A stretch of DNA of 32,705 bases from Lachnospira sp. (GTDB taxonomy: Bacteria > Bacillota > Clostridia > Lachnospirales > Lachnospiraceae). This document shows positions 1 to 8,596 of this stretch, piece after piece. A program made the translations under genes and the position numbers. Numbering within the stretch: the stretch's first letter is position 1; each line of letters opens with the position of its first letter. The notes under the pieces were generated by a model. That model made no database searches, was not told the origin of the DNA, and saw only the letters and a list, made by a program, of their open reading frames with translations. The DNA lies in the NCBI GenBank assembly GCA_017621205.1, contig JAGATQ010000009.1:1-32705 (forward strand). The letters are read 5' to 3'.

Positions 1-426
1 CCGAAGATAAGAAACATCCAAAGAACAACTAAGGGTAACCTCTGTTCCCTTCAATGCAACAAAAGAAAGTAATAACAGCAATTCTGGAAGCAGGATAACA
101 CTAAAGGCGGCTAAAAGACTGGTAAAATATTTGGAAACAAGATACTGATTTCTTCCAGATTTCAGCAGTAAATATTCACTGTACCCGCTCTTTTACTCCT
201 CAAGACAGGTAACAGCCCATGGAATACTTCCCAGCATAGTCCAGAACACTGCCAAAACTGCTGTTGGATTCCCACCTAAAGAAAAAAGCATAGCATCCAC
301 CATATCATACCCCACATAATACATGTCATAAGCACCACAAAGCAGGCAAAGCAGTACCAGACCACACCCTATGAAAAAGCCTTTGCTTTTATACATTCGT
401 TTACATTCCAATAAAAAATAGTTCAT
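1..426 (-). pseudogene. ABC-2-type permease-like membrane protein, interrupted by an in-frame stop and cut by the window edge
   Basis: The ATG at 424-426 follows a GAGGGGGTAGGGG-type ribosome binding site that overlaps the end of the upstream CmpB-family gene. The N-terminus (MNYFLLECKRMYKSKGFF, then a hydrophobic stretch) is typical of the first membrane segment of clostridial ABC-2-type permeases. After 77 codons there is a TAA at 193-195, but the same frame stays open for all 64 codons from 192 to the window edge. That part reads as protein: KSGYSEYLLLKSGRNQYLVS, followed by a hydrophobic segment (LLAAFSVILLPELLLLLSF). The simplest reading is one gene with a single nonsense change, or a base-calling error. 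The full product would be an integral membrane subunit of an ABC exporter. The partner ATPase is not visible and may lie left of the window. The family call rests on general resemblance only. Confidence 0.6.
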
Positions 427-430
427 TCCC

Positions 431-1411
431 CTACCCCCTCTTGGAAGCGATATAATTGCCAAAGCTGATGGCAGCCTCTCGGATTCTGACACCAAGGCGA
501 CGAACCTTTGCTCCTGGATGAGAATGCAGCAGACGTTTGATATATTTTTTGATGGAGTGGTTGTATTGCTTTACCACAACACTCTGCTCTACATATTCAT
601 TTTCAATTTCCTGAAGCTCCACAAGCTGCTCCATCTCATCAATCGCCTCCTCCTGCCTCCGGCTGTTGCGAATTTCTTTCAACAGCTCCAATCGTTCCCT
701 AACAGAATCCACCATATCTGTAAGTGTAGAACGTGGGGAAGTAATCGTGGTGCGAAGCTTTGCCACATACCGATGCTTATCATCATAAAACGCTATCATG
801 ACATCCAATCGCTTCTTTAAGCGGGCAAGCTCCTTCTTTGTGGAATCCATTTTTACAAGCAGTTCTTTAAAATCCAACGCATCCTTCACCGACAACGTCA
901 CATCAACCACAAAGATAATCGTAATAAAAAATACAATCCGATGCATAGCCCTTAGCGGTATCTGCATCAACAGATGCTCAAAGGGGGGATTTAATATATA
1001 CATGGCAAACAGGGAGAACGCTCCCCAAAGAATCGTTGCAGGAATACATATGATATCATCGATATTGCCCGGATAACCCTCATAGCTCCAATAGCGTACA
1101 TCAAATAAAAGCTCCATTACTCTTCCAGTAATCTCCTCCAACACGGTTGCCACCACCATACCAACCAGTGCCACCACCCACCAATGCTCCTTAAAAGGCA
1201 TGGTACATATTAAAACAGACGTTGCACCTGCTCCGTAAAGCGGAATAAATGGACCAAACAAAAAGCCCCGGTTTAAAAGCTTTCTCTCTAATATGGACTG
1301 ATAAACAGATTCCCATATCCATCCTAAAAAGCTATAAATAAAAAACAAAAGCATCCACTGCATCACATGGTAATCACCATTCCAATACAGTGATGGCACA
1401 GTTGCATTCAT
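431..1411 (-). CDS. CmpB-family putative ABC-transporter type IV membrane protein
   Basis: 326 aa. The N-terminal 170 residues are strongly hydrophobic, with about five membrane segments. They carry landmarks of the putative ABC-transporter type IV (CmpB) family: FLGWIWESVYQSI, LNRGFLFGPFIPLYG, and the conserved EE pair in VLEEITGRVMELLF. The C-terminal half is charged and helical (roughly residues 185-290) and probably forms a cytoplasmic coiled coil. The start is well supported by AAGGAG seven bases upstream of the ATG. The gene ends five bases before the start of the interrupted permease, so the two are probably co-transcribed. The substrate and mechanism of this family are not established, and the transporter label is historical. 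Confidence 0.8.
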   Translation of the reverse strand: MNATVPSLYWNGDYHVMQWMLLFFIYSFLGWIWESVYQSILERKLLNRGFLFGPFIPLYGAGATSVLICTMPFKEHWWVVALVGMVVATVLEEITGRVMELLFDVRYWSYEGYPGNIDDIICIPATILWGAFSLFAMYILNPPFEHLLMQIPLRAMHRIVFFITIIFVVDVTLSVKDALDFKELLVKMDSTKKELARLKKRLDVMIAFYDDKHRYVAKLRTTITSPRSTLTDMVDSVRERLELLKEIRNSRRQEEAIDEMEQLVELQEIENEYVEQSVVVKQYNHSIKKYIKRLLHSHPGAKVRRLGVRIREAAISFGNYIASKRG

Positions 1412-1450
1412 AGTATTTCTCCTTCTCGTTTTTCTCAGTGTATATAACTT

Positions 1451-1503
1451 AAACTTCGCACATGAAGTTTATATTATGCTAGTAATTACTATGTGCGAAG
1501 TTT
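1451..1503. repeat. Palindromic element with three copies of an AAACTTCGCACAT-type arm
   Basis: Left arm AAACTTCGCACAT (1451-1463) and right arm ATGTGCGAAGTTT (1491-1503) are a perfect 13-bp inverted repeat. Within the left part, AAACTTC and GAAGTTT (1464-1470) also form a shorter hairpin with a 6-nt loop. The element lies 40-90 bp upstream of the CmpB-family gene and could be an operator or a dispersed palindrome. A near-identical 20-mer occurs at 10847-10866. Confidence 0.5.
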
Positions 1504-1510
1504 GAGCTAA

Positions 1511-1607
1511 ATAAATAATTGCAAAATTCATTATTCTAAAAACTCAAGTTGTGCAATATAGGCAATGTTGCACAACGGGGCTTAAAATTTATTTTGCAAT
1601 TATTTAT
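1511..1607 (-). terminator. Nested inverted repeat at the 3' end of the aminopeptidase gene, probable terminator
   Basis: A perfect 17-bp outer repeat (1511-1527 with 1591-1607) encloses a 9-bp inner hairpin (GTTGTGCAA at 1548-1556, TTGCACAAC at 1568-1576). Read on the minus strand, the inner hairpin is followed by TTGAGTTTTT, which suits rho-independent termination after the aminopeptidase. The outer arms are longer than a terminator needs and touch the first base of the gene's stop codon, so the whole may be an inserted palindromic element that now serves as a terminator. Confidence 0.5.
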
Positions 1608-3451
1608 CATAAAATCGGTCTCGTTATCTCAAACAACCACTGCTTCACCTGCTCTGACAAAAGAGGGGCTACTGTTTCATAAACCAGACTATGGTACTCA
1701 TTCAGCCAGCTTAACTGCTCTTTTGTTAACTGCTCTGGTATAATCGCATCCCTCTCCCAAGGCACCAATGTCATTGTCTCAAATCCAAGCAGCTTTATTT
1801 TGTCTTTTTTGTCTATTTCATTAGGATTATTCAAAGATGCATCCACGCAGACCATCATATTCTCCAACCGGATACCAAACTCTCCTGTCAGATACACACC
1901 TGGTTCATTGGAGGTTATCATGCCCGGTTTGAAAGCAGCACTATTTCTATTATCATCAAAAATATGTGTACGAATGCTAACCGGAGCTTCGTGAACATTG
2001 AGAAAACATCCTACACCATGTCCCGTCCCATGCAGATAATCATATCCCATACGCCAAAGCGGCATTCTGGCAAGAATATCCAGATTCTCTCCCCGTACCC
2101 CTTCCTTAAAAACAGCATGGGAAAGCTCCAGATTGCCCGCCAGCACAGCCGTATATAACTGCTTCATCAAAGGAGACACCTCTCCCATAGCCACCGTTCT
2201 TGTAATATCCGTCGTTCCTTCCAGATACTGCCCTCCAGTATCCATCAAAAGAAAGGAATTCGCCTTAATTGGCAGCTCTGTCTCTTTGGTCGCACTGTAA
2301 TGAACAATCGCCCCATGCTCACCAAAGGCAATAATCGGAGCAAAGCTCTCTCCCCGGTAATGCTCCTGCTGTCTGCGATACCGCTCAAGCACCACAGCCA
2401 ATGAACACTCCGTTACAACTGCCCCTGTTTCATCAACATAACAGCCATCATCCCTTACCTCAAGGTGCTTAAGCCAATATAGAAACTGTACCATAGCAGA
2501 CGCATCCTTTATATGCGCTTTTTTCTCCCCTGCTATCTCCGTCTCATTCTTCACTGCCTTCCACTGAATAATTGGGGACGGAACAAACTGTCCTTTCGTT
2601 ATTTGAACCACATCTGCAACAGATGCATTCACTGTCCTTTCATCCGCACTTACCGGATAACCAAGTTCATGAAGCTCCTCATAAAACAAGTGATACGGAC
2701 GAAGCACAATATAATCTCTTTTTAAGGAAGCAGCAAGCTCATCACTGACACTCTCCCTATTCACATAGAGATATAACTGTTTTTTTGTAGCAACCAGATA
2801 CGCTAAGAAAACCGGATTATAGCAGATATCCTGCCCACGAAGGTTAAGAAGCCACGCAATCTCGTCAAGGGCAATCATTACATAACAGGAAAGCTCCTTC
2901 TCTTCCATAAATTCCCTTAGTCTTTGACATTTCCTTGTACGGCTTTCTCCTGCATAGCAATCTTCATAAACAAAAATCGGCTGAAAGGAAAGTGCAGGAC
3001 GCTCATTATTCTCCTCCCACACCTTGGCTGCAAGCCTTTGATTCATAAGAACCGTAATATTGTGAGTCGAAAGCTTGTCCACGAGCTTATCGTACATAGC
3101 CGCATTTACCATCCTGCCATCCAAGCCAAGCACCTCGCCCGATTTACCATATTGTATAAGAAAGCTGGTAAGGTCAGGGACATTCTCCTCCCCCATTCTC
3201 ATTAGTGTTATGTCACTCTCCTTAAGCTGTTCCTCCGCCTGTAAAAAATATCTTCCGTCCGTCCAAAGATACGCATCCGTGCTACTGACAAGCAACGTAC
3301 CCGCCGAACCGGTAAATCCGGTCAGGTATGCAATTACATGAAAATGTGGTGCCACATACTCGGAATTATGGTCATCCCCTGATGTAACCAGATAATAGTC
3401 AATATGCTCCTGTCTCATCTGCTCTCTTAAAGCGTTTATTGCCTGTATCAT
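1607..3451 (-). CDS. pepP: Xaa-Pro aminopeptidase, large M24B (aminopeptidase P) type
   Basis: 614 aa, close to the usual size of the three-domain aminopeptidase P group. These are cytoplasmic metallopeptidases that remove the N-terminal residue from peptides with proline at position 2. Two creatinase-type N-terminal domains (about 1-300; note YLTGFTGSAGTLLV and YLWTDGRYFLQAEEQL) precede the M24 pita-bread domain. All metal ligands are visible: the two Asp in MDTGGQY and TDITRT, the His in HGTGHGVG, and the Glu residues in SNEPGVY and IRLENM. AGGAG precedes the start. The SD region overlaps the TAG of the upstream HD-domain gene, so the two are co-transcribed. The stop codon abuts a 17-bp inverted-repeat arm. 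Confidence 0.93.
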   Translation of the reverse strand: MIQAINALREQMRQEHIDYYLVTSGDDHNSEYVAPHFHVIAYLTGFTGSAGTLLVSSTDAYLWTDGRYFLQAEEQLKESDITLMRMGEENVPDLTSFLIQYGKSGEVLGLDGRMVNAAMYDKLVDKLSTHNITVLMNQRLAAKVWEENNERPALSFQPIFVYEDCYAGESRTRKCQRLREFMEEKELSCYVMIALDEIAWLLNLRGQDICYNPVFLAYLVATKKQLYLYVNRESVSDELAASLKRDYIVLRPYHLFYEELHELGYPVSADERTVNASVADVVQITKGQFVPSPIIQWKAVKNETEIAGEKKAHIKDASAMVQFLYWLKHLEVRDDGCYVDETGAVVTECSLAVVLERYRRQQEHYRGESFAPIIAFGEHGAIVHYSATKETELPIKANSFLLMDTGGQYLEGTTDITRTVAMGEVSPLMKQLYTAVLAGNLELSHAVFKEGVRGENLDILARMPLWRMGYDYLHGTGHGVGCFLNVHEAPVSIRTHIFDDNRNSAAFKPGMITSNEPGVYLTGEFGIRLENMMVCVDASLNNPNEIDKKDKIKLLGFETMTLVPWERDAIIPEQLTKEQLSWLNEYHSLVYETVAPLLSEQVKQWLFEITRPIL

Positions 3452-3463
3452 AATAACATGCTC

Positions 3464-3940
3464 CTATTTCCCTAACCTGTTCTTACCCTGAAAGGTCTCA
3501 ATCGTCGAAATCCACTTGTCCACCAGACACACAATCACCGACTCCTTATGCTTCGGAAGATAAAAGGTCAGCGGAAACATATGCGTCTTTATAATATTCC
3601 GTTCCACATCACTAAGTTCAAAATCCATCTCGGCATTTCTCAAAGCCCGTCCCGGATGATAAAAACCATGCAATGGACGATTCTGACTTTTCACATGCCA
3701 GTCATACAAAAAATAGTCATGCAACAGCGCCCCGCGAATCAGTGCCCGTGAATCTACATTTAAGTGGAGTCTTTTGGCAAAACGATAGCTTAAATAAGCG
3801 ACATTGACACTATGCCGGTATACAGAGGTAGAACCGTGCTGTGTAAATCGCTTGCTGCTAACAAACCGGGAATTCTCCCCGTTGCGAATTTCTTTTAATA
3901 ACGTAATAAAATACTGCTGTTCCTCACTCGTCATTATCAT
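3464..3940 (-). CDS. HD-domain hydrolase
   Basis: 158 aa from the preferred ATG at 3938-3940, which has AAGGGG eight bases upstream. The frame is open further upstream, but that extension overlaps the D,D-carboxypeptidase gene and looks non-coding. HD-superfamily residues are in order: the His in VYRHSVNVA, the HD pair in LLHDYFLYDW, the His in the HPGRAL segment, the His in IKTHMFPLT, and the Asp in CLVDKW. These form the metal site of HD phosphohydrolases. The substrate cannot be told from sequence; small single-domain HD proteins of this kind in Clostridia are usually annotated only as HD family hydrolases. It lies between dacA and the aminopeptidase in a likely operon. Confidence 0.85.
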   Translation of the reverse strand: MIMTSEEQQYFITLLKEIRNGENSRFVSSKRFTQHGSTSVYRHSVNVAYLSYRFAKRLHLNVDSRALIRGALLHDYFLYDWHVKSQNRPLHGFYHPGRALRNAEMDFELSDVERNIIKTHMFPLTFYLPKHKESVIVCLVDKWISTIETFQGKNRLGK

Positions 3941-3996
3941 CGCCCCTTCATTATTTCTCCATTCAGTATAACACAGCCGATTATGCAATACAAATA

Positions 3997-5283
3997 TTAA
4001 TAAAACATAAAACGGCTTAAAACCTTCTTTAGACACCAGCCATAATCAAAGGTCTGACATCCTTCCATAGTCAGAAGCGGAACCTTTTGATATAGCTTGC
4101 CATTTAGATAAACCAACAGATACCCTGCCAGTTGCTTTTCCTTTACCGGAGCCGTTAAACCATCGTCCAGCCACGACAGCTTATAAGAGAGACGGTCACT
4201 TCCCTGTAATAGTGTATCCGCAGATTGCTGCGCCTGTACCTGTATCTGCTTTTTCGTTCCGCCGGATACGTTCACCCTTTCCTTTAACACACAAGGCTTC
4301 AATATTGCTACCTTCTGGAATTGATTCACACCATAATCCATTAACTTCTTTGTATCTGCCCATTTGTATGTTTTCTTGGGATACCAGCCAGAAGAAAGTA
4401 CAGAAGACACAAAGGTACGGTCATCTCTCTTTACTGCACCTACAAAGCAGTAGGATGCCTTGGAGGTAAATCCGGTTTTGATTCCAATAGCCCCATCATA
4501 CATCGTCAAAAACGCATTTTTGTTATTAACCGTATGACTTCCCCCTTTTAAAAGCTCTGAAAAGGTATAGGTTTTTGTATTGACAATCTGCACAAAGGTT
4601 TCGTTGCGTAAGGCATAGGCACCTAATATTGCAAGCTCCTTAGCAGTAGTATAGTGTCCATCCGAATCCAGTCCATTTGGAGTTTCAAAATTAGTATCCT
4701 TAAGTCCCAGCTCCCGTGCCTTCGTGCTCATATCCATACAAAACTGTTCTACACTTCCTCCGATATGTTCGGCAATCGCCACCGCACTATCATTATGGGA
4801 TTCCAGCATTAACGAATAAAGTAAATCCTGCAGACGGTACTGTTGTCCCTCACGCATTCCAAGATGAACCTTCGGCTGCGAAGCAGCACGGCTCGATACC
4901 GTTACCACATCATCCAGATTGCCATGCTCCAAGGTGTAAAGGCAAGTCATTATCTTTGTTGTACTCGCCATCGGATACCTTGTATCAGAATCCTTACCAT
5001 ATAATACACGCAGGCTGTCACCATCAATCAGGGCAGCCGCCTTGGCATAAAGCCTTAACTCCTCTGACTTTTCTGTTTTTTGTCCTTCTCCCTCTGTGAT
5101 TTCTGTCGCCTGTCCCCCAACTGATTCCATATATGTCCTGGCTGTCTCTGGTATACAGGACCCATACGGCTCATTTCCCTCTTTTTCATAAAAAGAATCC
5201 TGCTTTTTTTCCATTATCTGGTAATGTCCACATCCTGTAACCAGCAGGCAGAGAACTACTACAATAACAGCCCCTTTTCTCAT
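3997..5283 (-). CDS. Lipoprotein D-alanyl-D-alanine carboxypeptidase (S11 family)
   Basis: 428 aa from the ATG at 5281-5283; an in-frame TTG at 5293-5295 is a weaker alternative. The N-terminus is a lipoprotein signal (RKGAVIVVVLCLLVTGC), so the enzyme should be anchored outside the membrane. The S11 active-site triad is complete: SxxK as ASTTK, SxN as SHN (LESHNDSAVA), and KTG in GIKTGFTSKA. It trims the terminal D-Ala from peptidoglycan stem peptides. The segment after about residue 320 matches the C-terminal beta domain of these enzymes. The gene begins just after the terminator of the cardiolipin synthase gene, so it probably heads a dacA-HD-pepP transcription unit. A second S11 enzyme lies at 9484. 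Confidence 0.9.
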   Translation of the reverse strand: MRKGAVIVVVLCLLVTGCGHYQIMEKKQDSFYEKEGNEPYGSCIPETARTYMESVGGQATEITEGEGQKTEKSEELRLYAKAAALIDGDSLRVLYGKDSDTRYPMASTTKIMTCLYTLEHGNLDDVVTVSSRAASQPKVHLGMREGQQYRLQDLLYSLMLESHNDSAVAIAEHIGGSVEQFCMDMSTKARELGLKDTNFETPNGLDSDGHYTTAKELAILGAYALRNETFVQIVNTKTYTFSELLKGGSHTVNNKNAFLTMYDGAIGIKTGFTSKASYCFVGAVKRDDRTFVSSVLSSGWYPKKTYKWADTKKLMDYGVNQFQKVAILKPCVLKERVNVSGGTKKQIQVQAQQSADTLLQGSDRLSYKLSWLDDGLTAPVKEKQLAGYLLVYLNGKLYQKVPLLTMEGCQTFDYGWCLKKVLSRFMFY

Positions 5284-5327
5284 ATTATTACCCAAATCGC
5301 TCTACTTACTATATAGTATTAAAAGAA

Positions 5328-5361
5328 AGAAAAAAATATGACACCGCTACATCAGCGGTGC
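5328..5361 (-). terminator. Rho-independent terminator of the cardiolipin synthase gene
   Basis: On the minus strand GCACCGCT and AGCGGTGT form a stem with a 5-nt loop (GATGT), followed after CATA by seven T residues. The gene's stop codon lies in the stem. Confidence 0.9.
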
Positions 5362-6996
5362 CACTAGTCTTAATAACGGTCCAATCAACTTGACATACCA
5401 TTTTTCTTTTTTGCAGTCTTCTAACAATATCTCCTTACATCGGGCAAAGGTACGGTTCATATCCTCCTCCATAGAAGATATCTCACTGTTTTTGTAAAGA
5501 ACCACACCACACTCATAGTGCAGGTAAAAGCTTCTGAAATCCAGATTGGAGCTTCCACATACGGCAATGCTATCATCTGATACAATACCCTTAGCATGCA
5601 CAAAGCCCGGAATATATTCAAAGATATGGACTCCCCCTAAAAGCAGCTCCTGATAATAGCTTTTGGCAAGCCAGAATGCATATTTTTTATCCGGCACATG
5701 TGGCAGTATAATCCTGACATCTACCCCCCTTGCCGCAGCATAGCATAAAGCTTCAATAGTTTCATTATCCAGAATCAGATAAGGAGTCATGATATGCACA
5801 TAATGATTGGCACTAGCAACAATGTCCAGATAAATATGCTTTCCCACATAGAACTCATCAAAGGGATTGTCAGCATAGGGAATCAAAAATCCATCACTTT
5901 GTATATGCTGGCATGCTCTGGATGGAAGCAGATAAGGTTCGTAATTCTCCTGCTTTACACTGTCAATGTTCCATGTATTTAAAAACATAATCGTAAAGCT
6001 TTGTACCACTTCCCCCGTTAACATAATTGCGGTATCCTTCCAATGCCCAAAACGGTTGTACTCATTGATATATTCATCTGCCAGATTAATACCACCAGTA
6101 AAAGCGATTTTTCCATCAATCACTGCAATCTTTCTGTGGTCACGGTTATTCTGTACGGTTGAAAGCAATGGCTTAATACTTCCAAATACTTTACAATGAA
6201 TACCCATTTTCCGAAGCTCCCTATAGTAGCCAGCAGGAACATTGGTGAAAGTACAAAGTCCATCATACATAACCCGTACCTCCACACCCTCCTTTACCTT
6301 CCGTTTCAAAATCTCTAAAACGGAATCCCACATAATTCCTTCACGAATAATGAAATACTCCAAAAAGATAAAATTTTGCGCATTGTTCAGCTCCAGAAGC
6401 AGCCGGCGAAATTTCTCCTCCCCAATTGGAAAATATTCTGCCTTCGTATGCTGGTAAACCGGATGGCCAGAAGAGGAATGAATATAATTTGCAAGACCGG
6501 ATACATGTAAATCCTCCTGCTTCAGCCGATTAAATACTTCCTCTTTTTGTTTCAGCATCGGCTCACACTCCTGCTTGAATTGCTTAAGCCTCCAAGCCGC
6601 AACCTTGGAACCAATCTGATTCTGGACATAAACATAAAGTGCTGCTCCAACAATAGGAAAAATAATGATTAAAACAAGCCAGGACATCTTAAAGCAAGGA
6701 TTCTCCCGCTGGTTCATAATAACCACAACAGTAATTAATGCCAGCAGCTCTAATGCACCATAGATTGCCATAGAATATTCCTGAAGCCAGAATACCATAC
6801 TCAGCAACAGGTATATCTGAAGCAATAACAGCACAATAATAATTAATGTCCTGCCATAGATGAGCTGCTGCACCCTGCGTCGTCCGCCATCCTTTAGCCG
6901 ATTTCTGAGGTTCTCCCTCTGCTTTAATACAATTCCCTCCAATTCCTTCGGCAGGTTCTCTTCAATTTTATTTCTTCTGTGAATCAATTCCTTCAT
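5347..6996 (-). CDS. cls: Cardiolipin synthase (phospholipase D type)
   Basis: 549 aa. It catalyses transfer of a phosphatidyl group between phosphatidylglycerol molecules to give cardiolipin at the membrane. The layout is a charged N-terminus, two to three membrane segments between about residues 48 and 125 (the PLDc_N region), then two phospholipase D domains. Both HKD motifs are intact: HRKIAVIDGKIAFTGGIN and HAKGIVSDDSIAVCGSSNLD. AAAGGAGTG lies about ten bases upstream of the ATG. It sits 63 bp behind scpB and is closed by a strong terminator. The N-terminal extension of about 45 charged residues before the first membrane segment is longer than in many homologues. Confidence 0.93.
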   Translation of the reverse strand: MKELIHRRNKIEENLPKELEGIVLKQRENLRNRLKDGGRRRVQQLIYGRTLIIIVLLLLQIYLLLSMVFWLQEYSMAIYGALELLALITVVVIMNQRENPCFKMSWLVLIIIFPIVGAALYVYVQNQIGSKVAAWRLKQFKQECEPMLKQKEEVFNRLKQEDLHVSGLANYIHSSSGHPVYQHTKAEYFPIGEEKFRRLLLELNNAQNFIFLEYFIIREGIMWDSVLEILKRKVKEGVEVRVMYDGLCTFTNVPAGYYRELRKMGIHCKVFGSIKPLLSTVQNNRDHRKIAVIDGKIAFTGGINLADEYINEYNRFGHWKDTAIMLTGEVVQSFTIMFLNTWNIDSVKQENYEPYLLPSRACQHIQSDGFLIPYADNPFDEFYVGKHIYLDIVASANHYVHIMTPYLILDNETIEALCYAAARGVDVRIILPHVPDKKYAFWLAKSYYQELLLGGVHIFEYIPGFVHAKGIVSDDSIAVCGSSNLDFRSFYLHYECGVVLYKNSEISSMEEDMNRTFARCKEILLEDCKKEKWYVKLIGPLLRLVAPLM

Positions 6997-7059
6997 TTAG
7001 AATAGACACTCCTTTATAAAATAGATATCCCCTGATACAGATATAAAAGCCCTTCTTCT

Positions 7060-7629
7060 CTATACATCCAGCTCCATTTGTGCTTCCGCAATCGCCTCCT
7101 GCTTAAAATCTTCCAGCTTCACGGAATCTACTGTCGGTAAATCATCCACGGAGGCGACCCCAAAGCATCTTAAGAAATCCGTTGTCGTTCCAAATAATAT
7201 TGGCCGTCCCGGTGCCTCTAACCGTCCAACCTCACATACCAGATTGTATTCAATCAGCTTATTAACCGCATGGTCGCATTTTACCCCGCGAATGGTTTCA
7301 ATCTGCTGGCGGGTTACCGGCTGGCGGTAAGCAATGATTGACAATGTCTCTAACATAACATCTGATAAAACATGTTTTTTCGGCTGATTTATAAGCTTGG
7401 TAAGCACATTATAATACTCTGTTTTGGTACACATCTGCACAGCATCATCAAGCTCAATAATCTGAATCCCCCTTTTATCCTGATTCAGCTTGTCCATCAG
7501 ATTATGTATCAGCTTTATTGTTGTATCCTCATCCTGTTCAATGGCAACCGCAATATCCTTCACAGGAACTGCCTCCCCCATCGAAAATAAAATTGCTTCT
7601 ATCGCACCTAACAATTGCTCTAATTCCAT
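7060..7629 (-). CDS. scpB: Segregation and condensation protein B
   Basis: 189 aa, normal for ScpB, the winged-helix kleisin partner that binds ScpA in the bacterial SMC condensin. Recognisable family segments are LGAIEAILFSMGEAV at the N-terminus, DVMLETLSIIAYRQPVTRQQ in the middle, and GRLEAPGRPILFGTTTDFLR near the C-terminus. The start has AAAGGAG upstream. It lies 16 bp after scpA, the standard gene order. Confidence 0.96.
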   Translation of the reverse strand: MELEQLLGAIEAILFSMGEAVPVKDIAVAIEQDEDTTIKLIHNLMDKLNQDKRGIQIIELDDAVQMCTKTEYYNVLTKLINQPKKHVLSDVMLETLSIIAYRQPVTRQQIETIRGVKCDHAVNKLIEYNLVCEVGRLEAPGRPILFGTTTDFLRCFGVASVDDLPTVDSVKLEDFKQEAIAEAQMELDV

Positions 7630-7645
7630 GTTTCCTGCTCCTTTG

Positions 7646-8401
7646 TTACTCTTCTAACGAATCCAGAAAGATTTCCCCAAACTGTTCCTGTTGACGTACC
7701 ATCACAATACCTGTCTTCACAAGCTCTAATACCGCAAGGAAGGTGACAACTACCTCAAACTTCGTCGCCTGTGCCTCCAATAGACTTCTGAAATGGATAC
7801 CGCCAAGCCCCCGCATCCGTTCCCGAATCAACTTCATTTTGTCATCCACACTGATTTTTTCCTTCTCTATGCGTCCAAACTTACTTCTTACAGGGTCAAC
7901 CTTATCCGTCATCCGCTTCATTACATCTTGAAATATAGAATTGAGACTGGCAAGATTAATGTCCATTTCGGATACAATCTCCATAGGGTCAATCTCCTCC
8001 TGATATTCAAGTACCTCTTTAGGGAGCAGCTTCTTTTTATAAAAGCTGCGTCCGGCGTCAATCTCCATATCCTTAAGCTCCAATGCAGCGTATTTATATT
8101 TTTTATATTCAATCAACCGCTCCACAAGCTCCTGTCTTGGGTCTCCTGTCTCCTCCTCTTCCTTCTCTTCCTTTGGAAGAAGCATCTTTGACTTAATCCG
8201 AAGCAGCGTTGCCGCCATTACCAAAAATTCACTCATGACATCCATGTCACTTCGCTGCATCTTAGATACATAGCTAAGATACTGCTCCGTAATCTTTACA
8301 ATCGGAATATCATAAATACTCACCTTATTTTTTTCTATCAGATGAAGCAGCAGGTCAAGAGGACCTTCAAAGGCTTCTAATTTGTATGCAATCTCTTCCA
8401 C
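7646..8401 (-). CDS. scpA: Segregation and condensation protein A
   Basis: 251 aa, the kleisin subunit that bridges SMC heads. The N-terminal signature is clear: AYKLEAFEGPLDLLLHLIEK, followed by DIPIVKITEQYLSY. The C-terminal winged helix includes EVVVTFLAVLELVKTG. Translation appears to start at GTG (8399-8401), with AAAGGA about eight bases upstream and no competing ATG. Its upstream region contains the 165-bp inverted-repeat element, so any promoter must lie in or beyond that element. Confidence 0.96.
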   Translation of the reverse strand: MEEIAYKLEAFEGPLDLLLHLIEKNKVSIYDIPIVKITEQYLSYVSKMQRSDMDVMSEFLVMAATLLRIKSKMLLPKEEKEEEETGDPRQELVERLIEYKKYKYAALELKDMEIDAGRSFYKKKLLPKEVLEYQEEIDPMEIVSEMDINLASLNSIFQDVMKRMTDKVDPVRSKFGRIEKEKISVDDKMKLIRERMRGLGGIHFRSLLEAQATKFEVVVTFLAVLELVKTGIVMVRQQEQFGEIFLDSLEE

Positions 8402-8422
8402 AACTGTTCCTTTCTTAATTCA

Positions 8423-8596
8423 ACAGTACACTAGTGTACTGTATCGTTCATATTTCGTCAAACCACTTGCTTGAACTTTCATCTGCTACGTTAGCATCAA
8501 TCGACGATGCCACCGCATCGCCTCATTCAGCCGCCTTGCAGAGTGAAAATTCATCCTGCGTCGTTTGGCTGAAAATGAATGATACAGTACACTAGT
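8423..8596. mobile_element. MITE-like structured element with 21-bp terminal inverted repeats
   Basis: The arms at 8431-8451 and 8575-8595 (CTAGTGTACTGTATC followed by G or A, then TTCAT) match at 20 of 21 positions in opposite orientation. At the left end the sequence also forms a perfect 20-bp palindrome (8423-8442, ACAGTACACTAG continuing TGTACTGT). The interior has further stems on the minus strand: CGATGC with GCATCG, TGCTA with TAGCA, and TTCAGCC with GGCTGAA. There is no open frame of note. It fills the gap between the phosphoesterase gene, whose TAG lies in the right arm, and scpA. It could be a non-autonomous transposon remnant or a structured RNA. Confidence 0.6.

Noticed and set aside
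7793..8191. Long plus-strand frame opposite scpA
   Set aside because: The scpA sequence on the other strand is clearly conserved; the plus-strand product has no recognisable pattern.
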